DNA from: JBFHFS01 sp041583495
GTDB taxonomy: Bacteria > Bacteroidota > Bacteroidia > Bacteroidales > Marinilabiliaceae
Direction of reading: 5' to 3'
Length of the DNA stretch: 64,000 nucleotides
Assembly (NCBI GenBank): GCA_041583495.1
Contig: JBFHFS010000027.1
Coordinates: 1 to 64,000, forward strand
A model generated the notes under the pieces. That model saw only the letters and a list, made by a program, of their open reading frames with translations. It was not told the origin of the DNA and made no database searches. Of the stretch, positions 42,933 through 52,082 are shown in pieces. A program made the translations under genes and the position numbers. Numbering within the stretch: position 1 is the first letter of the stretch; every line of letters starts with the position of its first letter.

Positions 42933-43700
42933 ATGAAAAGCATCGCCGAACGACACAATTATATTCTTGAGCAGTTAAGGAAACAACAATACATTAAGGT
43001 AGCCGAAATTGCCGAAGAATTGGATGTGACAACCGTAACCATCCGAAAGGATTTGAAAACCCTTGAAGAAAGAAATCTTCTCTTTCGCACCCATGGAAGT
43101 GCCACACCTATCAACCCGCACGTTCCGGACATAAGCGTTCAAATGAAAGGGAAAATCAGAAATGAAGAAAAGGAAAAGATTGCCATAGAGGCGGCAAAGC
43201 TTATTGAAGAGAACGATTCCATCATTATTTCCTCCGGCTCCACCATCTATAAATTCGCGGAACAGGTAAAGCCCATTGGCCATTTAAACGTAGTAACCCC
43301 TTCCCTACCGGTAGCCATCTTATTAAATGAGCTGAACGATGTCAGCATCATTCAGCTGGGCGGAAATCTTTACAAAAAATCACTCTCGGTGCGTGGGGAG
43401 TATGCCGCTAAAGCTTTCAATGATTTCAGCTGTTCTAAACTATTTCTGGGGGTAGACGGAATCGATAAGGAACATGGCATTACCAATTCCAACATCGAAG
43501 AAGCGCTCCTATCCAAAAAAATGATTGATGCTTCCTCTAAAACCATTGTGCTGGCCGATTCTTCGAAATTCGGGAAAAGAGGTTTTGGAAAGGTGTGCCC
43601 TCTCGAAAGCATAGATATAGTGGTTACAGATGATGGGATTTCTGACTCGATGGCAAAAATGCTTGACGATGTGGGTATTCAATTGATTATTGCGAAATAG
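42933..43700 (+). CDS. glpR: DeoR-family transcriptional regulator, likely GlpR
   Basis: The protein is 255 residues from the ATG at 42933 (MKSIAERHNYILEQL). The N-terminal DeoR helix-turn-helix (YIKVAEIAEELDVTTVTIRKDLKTLEE) is followed by a sugar-phosphate-binding domain with SSGSTIYKFAEQ, NVVTPSLPVAILL and GVDGIDKEHGITNSNIEEA. It diverges from glpD, so glycerol-3-phosphate is the probable ligand and glpD the probable target. The gene is complete. Confidence 0.85.
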   Translation: MKSIAERHNYILEQLRKQQYIKVAEIAEELDVTTVTIRKDLKTLEERNLLFRTHGSATPINPHVPDISVQMKGKIRNEEKEKIAIEAAKLIEENDSIIISSGSTIYKFAEQVKPIGHLNVVTPSLPVAILLNELNDVSIIQLGGNLYKKSLSVRGEYAAKAFNDFSCSKLFLGVDGIDKEHGITNSNIEEALLSKKMIDASSKTIVLADSSKFGKRGFGKVCPLESIDIVVTDDGISDSMAKMLDDVGIQLIIAK

Positions 43701-43878
43701 GAAAAAAGCCCGCTTGCTCAGGATCAGGACCAAAAACACACCCCAAATTATTAAACCAGACCTCAAAGAGTCGGAGTTTCGCCCTCTACTCTGCATCCCA
43801 TCTTTTGGGCCCGGCCAAAATATTTCCGGAAAGGTCGAAAGGAAATTATTTACAGACATTATTTTTACACCTACTTCC

Positions 43879-45117
43879 ATGAATCAACTACTTAAAAAAA
43901 TATCAAATAACAATTACTCTGCAGCCACTCCCTCCAATACCCGTAACTTTGCAGAAGCTATTTTTTCCATTAAATGGCCTATTTCATTGATAATCTTATT
44001 AACTGGCCTCTGCCTGCCTGTTCAAGGTCAGGAGGACTACAAATTCAATGATTTAAAAGAAAATTACAGAAACGCAGACACCTACCCGGTTCAGGCCATT
44101 GATTACCAGTCCATAAAATTCAAAAAGAAACCCCGGAACATCATTCTGTTGATAGGCGATGGCATGGGTGTTTCCCAGGTTTTTGCAGGCTATACCGCCA
44201 ATGGGGGCTTCCTGAACCTCGCCAACATGAAATATTGTGGTTTCAGCACCACTCAAAGCACCAACAATTTCACCACCGATTCGGGTGCAGGCGGGACCGC
44301 CCTCTCCACAGGTGTCCGCACCTATAATGGGGCTATTGGCGTAGATACCGCCAAAAACCCTCTCCCCACTATTTTAGAGCTGGCCGAACAACACCACAAA
44401 GCCACCGGGCTAATCTCCACTTCAGCGATCACCCATGCAACCCCGGCTTCATTCATCTCCCACCAACCCTCCCGAAGCAGTTACGAAGCCATTGCCGCCG
44501 ACTTTCTAAAAACGGAAATCGACCTTTTTATTGGTGGGGGAAAAACCTTCTTTACCAAACGCAAAGATGGCCGCGACCTGCTGGAGGAGCTAAAAAATAA
44601 AGGCTACCAGGTTTTCGATAACCTGGAGGATGCCCGTCAGGTGGATTCGGGTCTTTTGGCCATTCTTACCGCCGACGAACACACCCCGCCCTACCCCGAG
44701 CGCGGCAACCTTCTTCCCGATGCAACCGAAAAAGCACTAAGCCTTCTTAATAAAAATCCCAGGGGCTTCTTCCTGATGGTGGAAGGATCGCAAATTGACT
44801 GGGCGGCACACCAAAACAACACCGCTTTTGTCGTCAAGGAGATGCTCGACTTCGACCGAGCCATTGGCAAAGCACTGGCCTTTGCAGCCCGCGAAAGAAA
44901 TACCCTTGTGATTGTAACGGCCGATCACGAAACCGGGGGAATGAGTATCCAAAATGGAAACTTCGGGAGAGGTGAAATTTCGGCCAAATACTGTTCGGGG
45001 GGACACACCCCCCTGTTTGTCCCGATATTTGCGTTCGGCCCTGGTGCCGATCACTTCTCGGGCATCATGAAAAACACAGATATCTTTAAAAAGATGCATG
45101 ATCTTTTCGGGTTTTAA
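43879..45117 (+). CDS. Exported alkaline phosphatase
   Basis: The protein is 412 residues from the ATG at 43879 (MNQLLKKISNN). After a signal/anchor segment (ISLIILLTGLCLPVQG), the PhoA-type core has a metal-binding IILLIGDGMGVSQ, the phosphoserine motif TTDSGAGGTALSTGV, VEGSQIDWAAHQNN and TADHETGGM. It hydrolyses phosphomonoesters in the periplasm. It precedes a sulfatase by about 60 bases, which suggests co-expression for ester removal. Confidence 0.92.
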   Translation: MNQLLKKISNNNYSAATPSNTRNFAEAIFSIKWPISLIILLTGLCLPVQGQEDYKFNDLKENYRNADTYPVQAIDYQSIKFKKKPRNIILLIGDGMGVSQVFAGYTANGGFLNLANMKYCGFSTTQSTNNFTTDSGAGGTALSTGVRTYNGAIGVDTAKNPLPTILELAEQHHKATGLISTSAITHATPASFISHQPSRSSYEAIAADFLKTEIDLFIGGGKTFFTKRKDGRDLLEELKNKGYQVFDNLEDARQVDSGLLAILTADEHTPPYPERGNLLPDATEKALSLLNKNPRGFFLMVEGSQIDWAAHQNNTAFVVKEMLDFDRAIGKALAFAARERNTLVIVTADHETGGMSIQNGNFGRGEISAKYCSGGHTPLFVPIFAFGPGADHFSGIMKNTDIFKKMHDLFGF

Positions 45118-45175
45118 ACCTGGATAACAGAAGACCTCAAGGCTCATTTCCCACACCCTTAATATTGTCTGACCC

Positions 45176-47026
45176 ATGTACACTATCCCCGGAATACTAT
45201 TTGTAACCGCTCTTTTTTGCGTGCTCTCCCCAACTCAAATCAGGGCACAGAAACCCACCCAGCCCAACGTGCTGTTCATCCTCACCGACGACCAGGGCAG
45301 CATCGACCTCAATTGCTATGGGGCCTCCGATTTATCCACCCCCAACCTGGATGCACTGGCCCAATCGGGAACCCGGTTCACCCGGTTTTACGTGGCGGCA
45401 CCCGTTTGTTCGCCCTCCAGGGCTTCCCTGCTCACCGGGCTTAACCCCCATGCGGCGGGGTTACCCGGAAATGCCTCCTCCCGACAGGGCACTCCGGGAA
45501 TGCCCTCCAACCGGATTACCATCGCGGAGGCCTTTAAGAAAGAGGGCTACACAACAGCCCACATAGGCAAATGGCATCTGGGTTTTTCCCCCGAAACCAT
45601 GCCCAATGCACAGGGCTTCGATTACTCTTTTGGGCACATGGGGGGATGCATCGATAACTACTCACATTTCTTTTACTGGGACGGACCCAATCGCCACGAT
45701 CTGTTTAAGAATGGAATGGAGGTATGGCACGATGGTCAATACTTTCCCGACTTGATGCTGGAAGAGGCTGAGGGTTTCATCGAAAAAAACCGCGACCACC
45801 CCTTCTTCATGTACTATGCCATCAACATGCCCCATTACCCCTTGCAACCCACCTTAACATGGCGCGAACATTACCGGAATCTGCCCCGCCCACGAAGAGA
45901 TTATGCCGCCTTTGTTTCAACCGTGGATGAACGCGTGGGCCAGCTATTGGATAAATTATCCCAGCTGGGGCTGAGAGATAATACCATTGTTATTTTTCAA
46001 AGCGACCATGGCCACTCTGTAGAGGAAAGAACCTTTGGCGGAGGTGGTAACGCCGGCCCTTTCCGCGGTGCAAAATTCTCTCTCTTCGAGGGTGGCATAC
46101 GCGTCCCTGCGATTATCAGCTGGCCGCGACAACTGCCTGCCAACAAAGTTTGTAATACGATGGCGTTTAACATAGACTGGTTTCCCACCCTCCTGGAGTT
46201 TTGCCACCTTCCCAACCCCTATGCTTTAGAAGGACAAAGCCTGGCTCCCATCATTTCCGGGCAAAGCCAGGGCAATCCCAACCGGCAATTTATTTGGAAA
46301 TCCGGAATCAGCTGGGCCATCCGTGAGGGCGATTGGAAATTGATTGCCAGCCCCCAGGATCCGGTGAACCCCGCCTCGATTGATCCGGACAAAGACCGGT
46401 TTTTCCTGGCCAATTTAAGGCTCGATTCTACCGAACAGACCAACTACGCCGAACAATATCCTGACAGGGTTCAGGCACTTATCAAATCTTATCTTTCCTG
46501 GGAATATGCCTCCCAAAACGACCTGCCTGTTCAACAGGTTAAAATAAACCATCTGGCCGTCGGGCACCCCATAACGCTTGAACAACAACCCGCACCCAAA
46601 TACAAGGGGCAGGGAGCAGACATGCTCACCGATTCCAAAACCGGCACCCGCAATTTCAACGATGGCTTTTGGATGGGGTTTCTTGGCAACGACCTGGAAG
46701 CGACCATCGACATGGGGCGTGTCCAACCCATCTCCGAAATATCGGTCGGAGCCCTTCAGGATTGCGATTCGTATATATTTCTGCCTTCGGGGATTACGGT
46801 ATCCTTTTCTAACGACGGAAAACACTTCATCAAACCTATTACCAGAAAAACAGGAACACTCGATAAATCGAACGAAAAATTCATTTCCCGCATTGCACTG
46901 CCAACCGAAGATGTGGACGCCCGTTATCTCAGGATCAAAGTCGAAAATGTGGGCATCTGCCCGCCATGGCATCCGGCGAAGGGCAGCCCTGCATTTTTGT
47001 TTGTGGATGAGATAACTGTACACTGA
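45176..47026 (+). CDS. Exported sulfatase with C-terminal carbohydrate-binding-like domain
   Basis: This 616-residue protein has a signal peptide (TIPGILFVTALFCVLSPTQIRAQ). The metal-binding LTDDQGSIDLNCYG and the formylglycine motif CSPSRASLLTG (Cys-x-Pro-Ser-Arg) identify a type I sulfatase that needs a maturase. HIGKWHLG and QSDHGHSVE complete the active site. Residues about 490-616 form a beta-sandwich resembling F5/8 type C domains (LGNDLEATIDMG, RYLRIKVENVG). It would remove sulfate from a glycan or small ester. The upstream gene is a phosphatase. Confidence 0.92.
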   Translation: MYTIPGILFVTALFCVLSPTQIRAQKPTQPNVLFILTDDQGSIDLNCYGASDLSTPNLDALAQSGTRFTRFYVAAPVCSPSRASLLTGLNPHAAGLPGNASSRQGTPGMPSNRITIAEAFKKEGYTTAHIGKWHLGFSPETMPNAQGFDYSFGHMGGCIDNYSHFFYWDGPNRHDLFKNGMEVWHDGQYFPDLMLEEAEGFIEKNRDHPFFMYYAINMPHYPLQPTLTWREHYRNLPRPRRDYAAFVSTVDERVGQLLDKLSQLGLRDNTIVIFQSDHGHSVEERTFGGGGNAGPFRGAKFSLFEGGIRVPAIISWPRQLPANKVCNTMAFNIDWFPTLLEFCHLPNPYALEGQSLAPIISGQSQGNPNRQFIWKSGISWAIREGDWKLIASPQDPVNPASIDPDKDRFFLANLRLDSTEQTNYAEQYPDRVQALIKSYLSWEYASQNDLPVQQVKINHLAVGHPITLEQQPAPKYKGQGADMLTDSKTGTRNFNDGFWMGFLGNDLEATIDMGRVQPISEISVGALQDCDSYIFLPSGITVSFSNDGKHFIKPITRKTGTLDKSNEKFISRIALPTEDVDARYLRIKVENVGICPPWHPAKGSPAFLFVDEITVH

Positions 47027-47092
47027 TTTTATGATAATAAGAATCGACAGGAGCCCTTATTGATTTCATCTATCAAACATAGAAAAAATTGA

Positions 47093-47124
47093 TTTGATTA
47101 TAAATTTCCATTGTGGTATATTTG
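47093..47124 (+). promoter_or_regulatory. Promoter of the peroxiredoxin gene
   Basis: TTTG (47093-47096) and TATATTTG (47117-47124) are separated by exactly 20 bases, a full match to the Bacteroidota consensus. Transcription should start near 47131, leaving a leader of about 48 bases. Confidence 0.8.
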
Positions 47125-47178
47125 TTTTAATAATTTAATAAACAAACACTTAATTAAACCCTAATAAAACAAATTACC

Positions 47179-47844
47179 ATGGAAGAATTGGAAAAACAAG
47201 AAGTTTATTCAATGCCGCGCATTGGCGATCTGGCACCCGACTTTACTGCAGTCACCACCAAGGGTGTAATAAAATTATCTGATTATGCCAAGGACAAGTG
47301 GATTGTGTTGTTCTCACACCCGGCCGATTTTACCCCCGTGTGCACTACCGAAATGAGTGGTTTTGCTACCCGGAAAAAGGAATTTGAGGCATTAAATACC
47401 GAATTGCTAGGACTGAGCATTGACAGCATCCATGCCCATCTGGGGTGGGTCTCTAACGTGAAAGAAAAAACCGGGGTCTACTTCGACTTCCCTATTATTG
47501 CCGACCTGGATATGAAAGTATCCAAGCTCTATGGGATGTTGCAACCCAATGAATCGGAGACCGCCGCGGTAAGAGCCGTTTTCTTTATCGATCCGGCTAA
47601 AAAAATTCGTCTCATCATGTACTACCCACTGAATGTTGGCCGTAACATGGATGAAATCCTCAGAGCCCTTACTGCCTTACAAGTCTCAGACAAGCACAAG
47701 GTGGCCCTTCCCCTCGACTGGACACCAGGTAAGAAGGTGATTGTTCCTCCGCCTAAGACCCTCGCCGAAATGGAAGCCCGCAATAAAGAGACCGGCATTG
47801 AGCGTATCGACTTCTATCTGTCGAAAAAAGAGCTCAAACTTTAG
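47179..47844 (+). CDS. 1-Cys peroxiredoxin (Prx6-type)
   Basis: The 221-residue protein begins MPRIGDLAPDFTAVTTKG and has the peroxidatic cysteine in DFTPVCTTEM. There is no other cysteine, so it is a 1-Cys enzyme. The C-terminal region VALPLDWTPGKKVIVPPP is typical of the Prx6 group. It reduces hydrogen peroxide and organic peroxides, using an external thiol. It is alone in its operon between a promoter and a terminator. Confidence 0.95.
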   Translation: MEELEKQEVYSMPRIGDLAPDFTAVTTKGVIKLSDYAKDKWIVLFSHPADFTPVCTTEMSGFATRKKEFEALNTELLGLSIDSIHAHLGWVSNVKEKTGVYFDFPIIADLDMKVSKLYGMLQPNESETAAVRAVFFIDPAKKIRLIMYYPLNVGRNMDEILRALTALQVSDKHKVALPLDWTPGKKVIVPPPKTLAEMEARNKETGIERIDFYLSKKELKL

Positions 47845-47874
47845 GCCTTTTTTTGTTCTGTCAACACCACAAAG

Positions 47875-47906
47875 ACCCGACGCACTCTTTATGCGCCGGG
47901 TTTTTT
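47875..47906 (+). terminator. Terminator of the peroxiredoxin gene
   Basis: ACCCG-A-CGCA (47875-47884) pairs with TGCG-C-CGGGT (47892-47901) around a 7-base loop. A run of six T follows. Confidence 0.85.
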
Positions 47907-48014
47907 ATTGTATATTTGGAAGAACGGTGATTACCCGCCAAAATAGATCCCGATTAGTGGGCTCATCCAAAGCAGAATAAATTAACTACCACAAAACCAA
48001 CTAAATCACCCCTT

Positions 48015-48659
48015 ATGAAAACCTTACTTTTCACCTTAGCGTTATTTATTTTATCACCAATCATGCCTGCTCAAGCCCAAAACATCAAGCTTCCCCCTGC
48101 CGACAAAGAGGGCGGTATGCCTCTGATGAAAGCACTCAATGAACGGGGGAGTCATCGTGAGTTCAGCGAACAGGAGGTTTCCCAACAACAACTGGCTAAT
48201 CTTTGTTGGGCAGCCTGGGGCATCAACCGACCCGAGTCGGGCAAGCGCACCGCTCCTTCGTCCATGAACCGACTGGAAATGGAACTTTATGTAGTGCTGC
48301 CACAGGGGGCATACAGGTACAGCGCCGTTGACCACCAACTTGTTCTGATAAAAAAAGGAGATTTAAGAAGTTATTGTGGAAAACAGGACTTCGTAGCCAC
48401 AGCACCCCTGAACTTCGTTTATGTGGCCAATCTCCGAAAACTTGAACTCAAAGATACCGTCAACGTCTCACCTGCCGATCTGCTGGCCTCCCATGCCAAT
48501 GCCGGCTTCATGGCTCAAAACGTATATCTCACCTGTGCCTCCGAGGGCCTTGTTTGTGTTGTTCGGGCCTGGATTGACAAAGAGGCATTTGTAGAGGCAC
48601 TGGGATTATCGCCGCTTCATAAAGTTATTCTGAGCCAGACGATAGGGGCTAAAAAGTAA
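48015..48659 (+). CDS. Exported SagB/nitroreductase-family protein
   Basis: This 214-residue protein has a signal peptide (LLFTLALFILSPIMPAQAQ). The nitroreductase fold is seen in SHREFSEQEVSQQQLANLCWAAWGINRPESGKRTAPSS (SagB-type), in the middle strands (YVVLPQGAYRY), and in NAGFMAQNVYLTCASEGLVCVVR near the C-terminus. It would bind FMN. A signal peptide is unusual for a flavoenzyme of this kind. The substrate is unknown. Confidence 0.82.
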   Translation: MKTLLFTLALFILSPIMPAQAQNIKLPPADKEGGMPLMKALNERGSHREFSEQEVSQQQLANLCWAAWGINRPESGKRTAPSSMNRLEMELYVVLPQGAYRYSAVDHQLVLIKKGDLRSYCGKQDFVATAPLNFVYVANLRKLELKDTVNVSPADLLASHANAGFMAQNVYLTCASEGLVCVVRAWIDKEAFVEALGLSPLHKVILSQTIGAKK

Positions 48660-49033
48660 TTAATCCCCTTCGCATGCAAAACCTCCTGTGCATTTGGATG
48701 ACAATGACTGAAAAACCGGGGAAGATTTTCGGCCACCTTCATAACCTTTAATAGACCATCTACAGCCAACCAAAACACCGAAGGAGCACATGATATGATT
48801 CCCCCCTGTGGAAACAAGAAACCAGGTTGACATGAGCCCATATTCAATTCATTTTTTACGTGAACAGAAGATCTTTTTTTGGCTTTGGTTTTTTACTCAA
48901 ATGGGCTTCACAACCCGGCCTCTCCCAAAAAAGATGGGGGATGAATCGAAAAAGACAAGGGTAAGAACCCTGCAAAATTCTGCGATTTTATTTTGAATCG
49001 CTTATCTTTGAGTCGCCTTAACAGTATTACCCC
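48660..49033. other. Intergenic region before the antiporter gene
   Basis: This stretch of about 370 bases has no gene. A -7 box TATCTTTG at 49003-49010 is found 24 bases before the ATG at 49034. Otherwise I see no strong repeat or hairpin. Confidence 0.5.
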
Positions 49034-51031
49034 ATGGAATTTGGAATTCTCAAGGACATCCTTATCATATTTGCTCTCTCTACTCTGGTAAACTACATCT
49101 TTACCAAAATAAAGGTGCCCTCCATTGTGGGCTATCTGCTCACCGGTATTTTGGCCGGACCTCATTTAACGGGCGTTATTCACTCCGTAGAGAATATCGA
49201 AGTGCTTGCAGAAATCGGAGTGGTTTTATTGCTCTTTACCGTGGGATTGGAATTTTCGTTAAAACACCTGATAAAGATCCGAAAAATCGTTTTTTGGGGT
49301 GGTTTTCTTCAATTCTCCCTTACAACCCTTCTCGTGTTATTTGTGGCACGCCTTTACGATCTGAATTGGACCGGCTCTCTTTTTGTGGGGTTTTTAACCG
49401 CCTTGAGTAGTACCGCTGTAGTACTTAAAATCCTTCAAGACCGATCGGAGGTGACCTCCAACTATGGCCAAACAGTTTTAGGAATACTCATCTTTCAGGA
49501 CCTGTTATTGGTCCCCTTGCTGCTCCTGACCCCAATCCTTGGAAACGAGAACACCAACATCCTTCGGGAGTTTGCCTGGCTGGCGGCCAAATCAGCACTC
49601 ATCCTGGTATTTGTGATGTTTGGAAATAAATGGCTCATGAATCGAATTCTCCATGCCATAGCCATGACCCGCAATCAGGAACTCTTCCTGATGAGTATAT
49701 TGCTTATTTGCCTGGCGGTTGCTTTCTTAACGGCCGAGTTGGGTATGTCCCTGGCTTTTGGCGCCTTTTTGGCCGGGCTGATGATCTCCGAATCGGACTA
49801 TAGCCACAATGCCTTTGGTTACATCATTCCGTTCAAGGATACCTTTACCTCCTTTTTTTTCGTTTCCATTGGTATGTTGCTCGACCTCCATTTTGTGGTG
49901 GCCCATTGGCCTGTGGTATTGGCAACCGTTGTATTGGCCATACTCCTTAAGATGCTTATTGCCGGTGGTACAGCCATCATACTGGGACATACCTTCAGGG
50001 GGGTGGTCCTGATAGCATTAAGCCTGGCACAGGTAGGTGAATTTTCCTTTATACTGGCCAAACTGGGACAGAGCTTCGAGATTATTCCCGACTACTTTTA
50101 CCAGCTCTTTTTGGCGGTAGCAGTCATCAGTATGGCCCTTACGCCCTTTCTTACCATGGGGGCCCAACCCCTCACCCGGTGGCTTTTACGTTTGCCAATC
50201 CCCCAATCGCTTATCGACGGCATCTTTCCCCTACACCAGATTACCATCCCCAACCTGAAAAATCATCTCCTTTTGATTGGCAAAGACTCACGGGCACTAA
50301 GTATGAGCGTGATGGCCAGGCACATGAAGATACCCTACATCTCCATCGTGTTCGATCCGGCCCTGGTAAAGAAACGCCAACAGAAAGGAGAGACCGTCAT
50401 CTATGGCGATGCCGTTAATGAGCCTATCCTGCAAAAAGCGCATGCCTCCACTGCCGAAGTCGTGGTGGTTTCTATAGGTGAACTGGTTACCGCCATGGCG
50501 GTTGTGGAAAAGGTCAGACATATCAACAAGCATGCGGCCATTATTGTACGAACCAAGCAAATCGATAATGCTGAAGACCTCTACAGAATGGGAGCCACCC
50601 AGGTCCTCCCGGAAGAATTTGAAACAGCCATAGAGCTCTTCGAACGGGTCTTAAATAAATTTCTTATGCCCCGCGATGAAATCGAGATAGCCATCGCCGG
50701 CATTCGCAAGAATAATTATGGCATGGTTCGGGATCCCAAAAAACCACCTCGCCGTTCGCTGGTGAAAAGTCTGCCCAACATTGAAGTGGCCGCCATAAAA
50801 GTAACGGGGAATTCTCCCATTCTCAATAAATCACTCGCCGAAATTTCGTTTCGAACCACCTATGGGGTAACGGTAGTGGCCATCAAAAGAAACGATAAGA
50901 TCATGGATCATCCGGAAGCCACCAGCTTATTTAAAAACGAGGATGTGGTTTACATCCTTGGCAACCATGAACAAATAGCCAAGGCCGTTCAACTTTTCGA
51001 ATTGACCGACATCGATAAAAACACAAAATAA
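49034..51031 (+). CDS. Kef-type monovalent cation:proton antiporter
   Basis: This 665-residue protein has a 12-13-segment CPA2 antiporter domain at residues 1-385 (GYLLTGILAGPH; LLFTVGLEFSLKHL; TALSSTAVVLKIL; FGAFLAGLMISES). A TrkA-N domain follows at about 410-530 and a TrkA-C domain at about 575-660. The nucleotide-binding loop reads LLIGKDSRALS, not the usual GxGxxG, so nucleotide binding may be changed. It has its own -7 box and helps with pH and potassium homeostasis. Confidence 0.92.
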   Translation: MEFGILKDILIIFALSTLVNYIFTKIKVPSIVGYLLTGILAGPHLTGVIHSVENIEVLAEIGVVLLLFTVGLEFSLKHLIKIRKIVFWGGFLQFSLTTLLVLFVARLYDLNWTGSLFVGFLTALSSTAVVLKILQDRSEVTSNYGQTVLGILIFQDLLLVPLLLLTPILGNENTNILREFAWLAAKSALILVFVMFGNKWLMNRILHAIAMTRNQELFLMSILLICLAVAFLTAELGMSLAFGAFLAGLMISESDYSHNAFGYIIPFKDTFTSFFFVSIGMLLDLHFVVAHWPVVLATVVLAILLKMLIAGGTAIILGHTFRGVVLIALSLAQVGEFSFILAKLGQSFEIIPDYFYQLFLAVAVISMALTPFLTMGAQPLTRWLLRLPIPQSLIDGIFPLHQITIPNLKNHLLLIGKDSRALSMSVMARHMKIPYISIVFDPALVKKRQQKGETVIYGDAVNEPILQKAHASTAEVVVVSIGELVTAMAVVEKVRHINKHAAIIVRTKQIDNAEDLYRMGATQVLPEEFETAIELFERVLNKFLMPRDEIEIAIAGIRKNNYGMVRDPKKPPRRSLVKSLPNIEVAAIKVTGNSPILNKSLAEISFRTTYGVTVVAIKRNDKIMDHPEATSLFKNEDVVYILGNHEQIAKAVQLFELTDIDKNTK

Positions 51032-51056
51032 TGGAGGAGGCACCCCTGCAAGGGAT

Positions 51057-52082
51057 CTATTTCACCTCCCAAACATCCCCGCTGGTCACCATATCGTGAA
51101 AAGACTTAATTTTTGAGGAGGCCTGCACCCGTTTAATCTGATCGCGTGCACACGCATCGTATACAGGCGCCTTCACTCTCCGGATTACCCCAAGTGCCAC
51201 GGGCAAATCAGGATATTCCATGGCCGCCAATTTCATATGAATCGTGGTATCCTGACATTCAGCATCATGTATCAAGATATCTGACTCGCTAATGCCATCC
51301 TCTCCAATAACCACCGACTTCAGGTTCAATCCATCCAAGATCAACCCTTTGTCCCGGTTGGTACCATAAATCATGGGGGCCCCATGTTTCAGCACAATAG
51401 TCCTATCCTCTTTATAACGTTTATCGGTAATTTGTTCATGGGTTTTATCGTTATAAATCACGCAGTTTTGAAGCACCTCAATAATGGAGGTGCCGGCGTG
51501 CTGTGCCGACTCCACAAAGACATCAACCGACAGTTGAATCTCTTTATCGATGGTCCGTGCGAAAAAACACCCACGAGCACCCATGGTTAGCTCTCCCGGC
51601 CTAAAAGGATGCTCAATAGTCCCAAAAGGAGAGGTCTTAGAAATAAACCCCCGTTTGGAGGTAGGTGAATATTGCCCCTTGGTAAGACCATAGATCTGAT
51701 TGTTGAAAAGAATGATATTCAGGTCCACATTACGCCGAATGGTGTGAATAAAGTGGTTTCCACCAATGGCCAGGGCATCTCCATCGCCCGTAATCTGCCA
51801 TACCTTTAGGTCGGGATTGGCCACCACCACCCCTGAAGCAATAGCAGGCGCCCGCCCGTGAATGGTATGAAATCCATAGGTATTCATATAATAGGGAAAC
51901 CGCGAAGAACAACCGATTCCCGAAACCACGACCACTTCCTCCTGGTTAAGCCCCAGTTGGGCCATGGCTTTTTGAACAGAGTTCAAAATGGCGTGATCGC
52001 CGCATCCGGGACACCAGCGTACTCCCTGGTCGCTCTTATAATCTACAAAGGTGACTTGGTTTTTTAGCGCGTCAGCCATCAT
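51057..52082 (-). CDS. korB: 2-oxoacid:ferredoxin oxidoreductase beta subunit
   Basis: This 341-residue protein binds thiamine diphosphate. It has the N-terminal CPGCGDH cysteines and the TPP motif GDGDALAIGGNHFIHTI, with NNQIYGLTKGQYSPTS after it, typical of KorB. With the fused gamma-alpha subunit it converts 2-oxoglutarate (or another 2-oxoacid) and CoA to the acyl-CoA and reduced ferredoxin. It follows the alpha gene with no gap. Confidence 0.93.
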   Translation of the reverse strand: MMADALKNQVTFVDYKSDQGVRWCPGCGDHAILNSVQKAMAQLGLNQEEVVVVSGIGCSSRFPYYMNTYGFHTIHGRAPAIASGVVVANPDLKVWQITGDGDALAIGGNHFIHTIRRNVDLNIILFNNQIYGLTKGQYSPTSKRGFISKTSPFGTIEHPFRPGELTMGARGCFFARTIDKEIQLSVDVFVESAQHAGTSIIEVLQNCVIYNDKTHEQITDKRYKEDRTIVLKHGAPMIYGTNRDKGLILDGLNLKSVVIGEDGISESDILIHDAECQDTTIHMKLAAMEYPDLPVALGVIRRVKAPVYDACARDQIKRVQASSKIKSFHDMVTSGDVWEVK

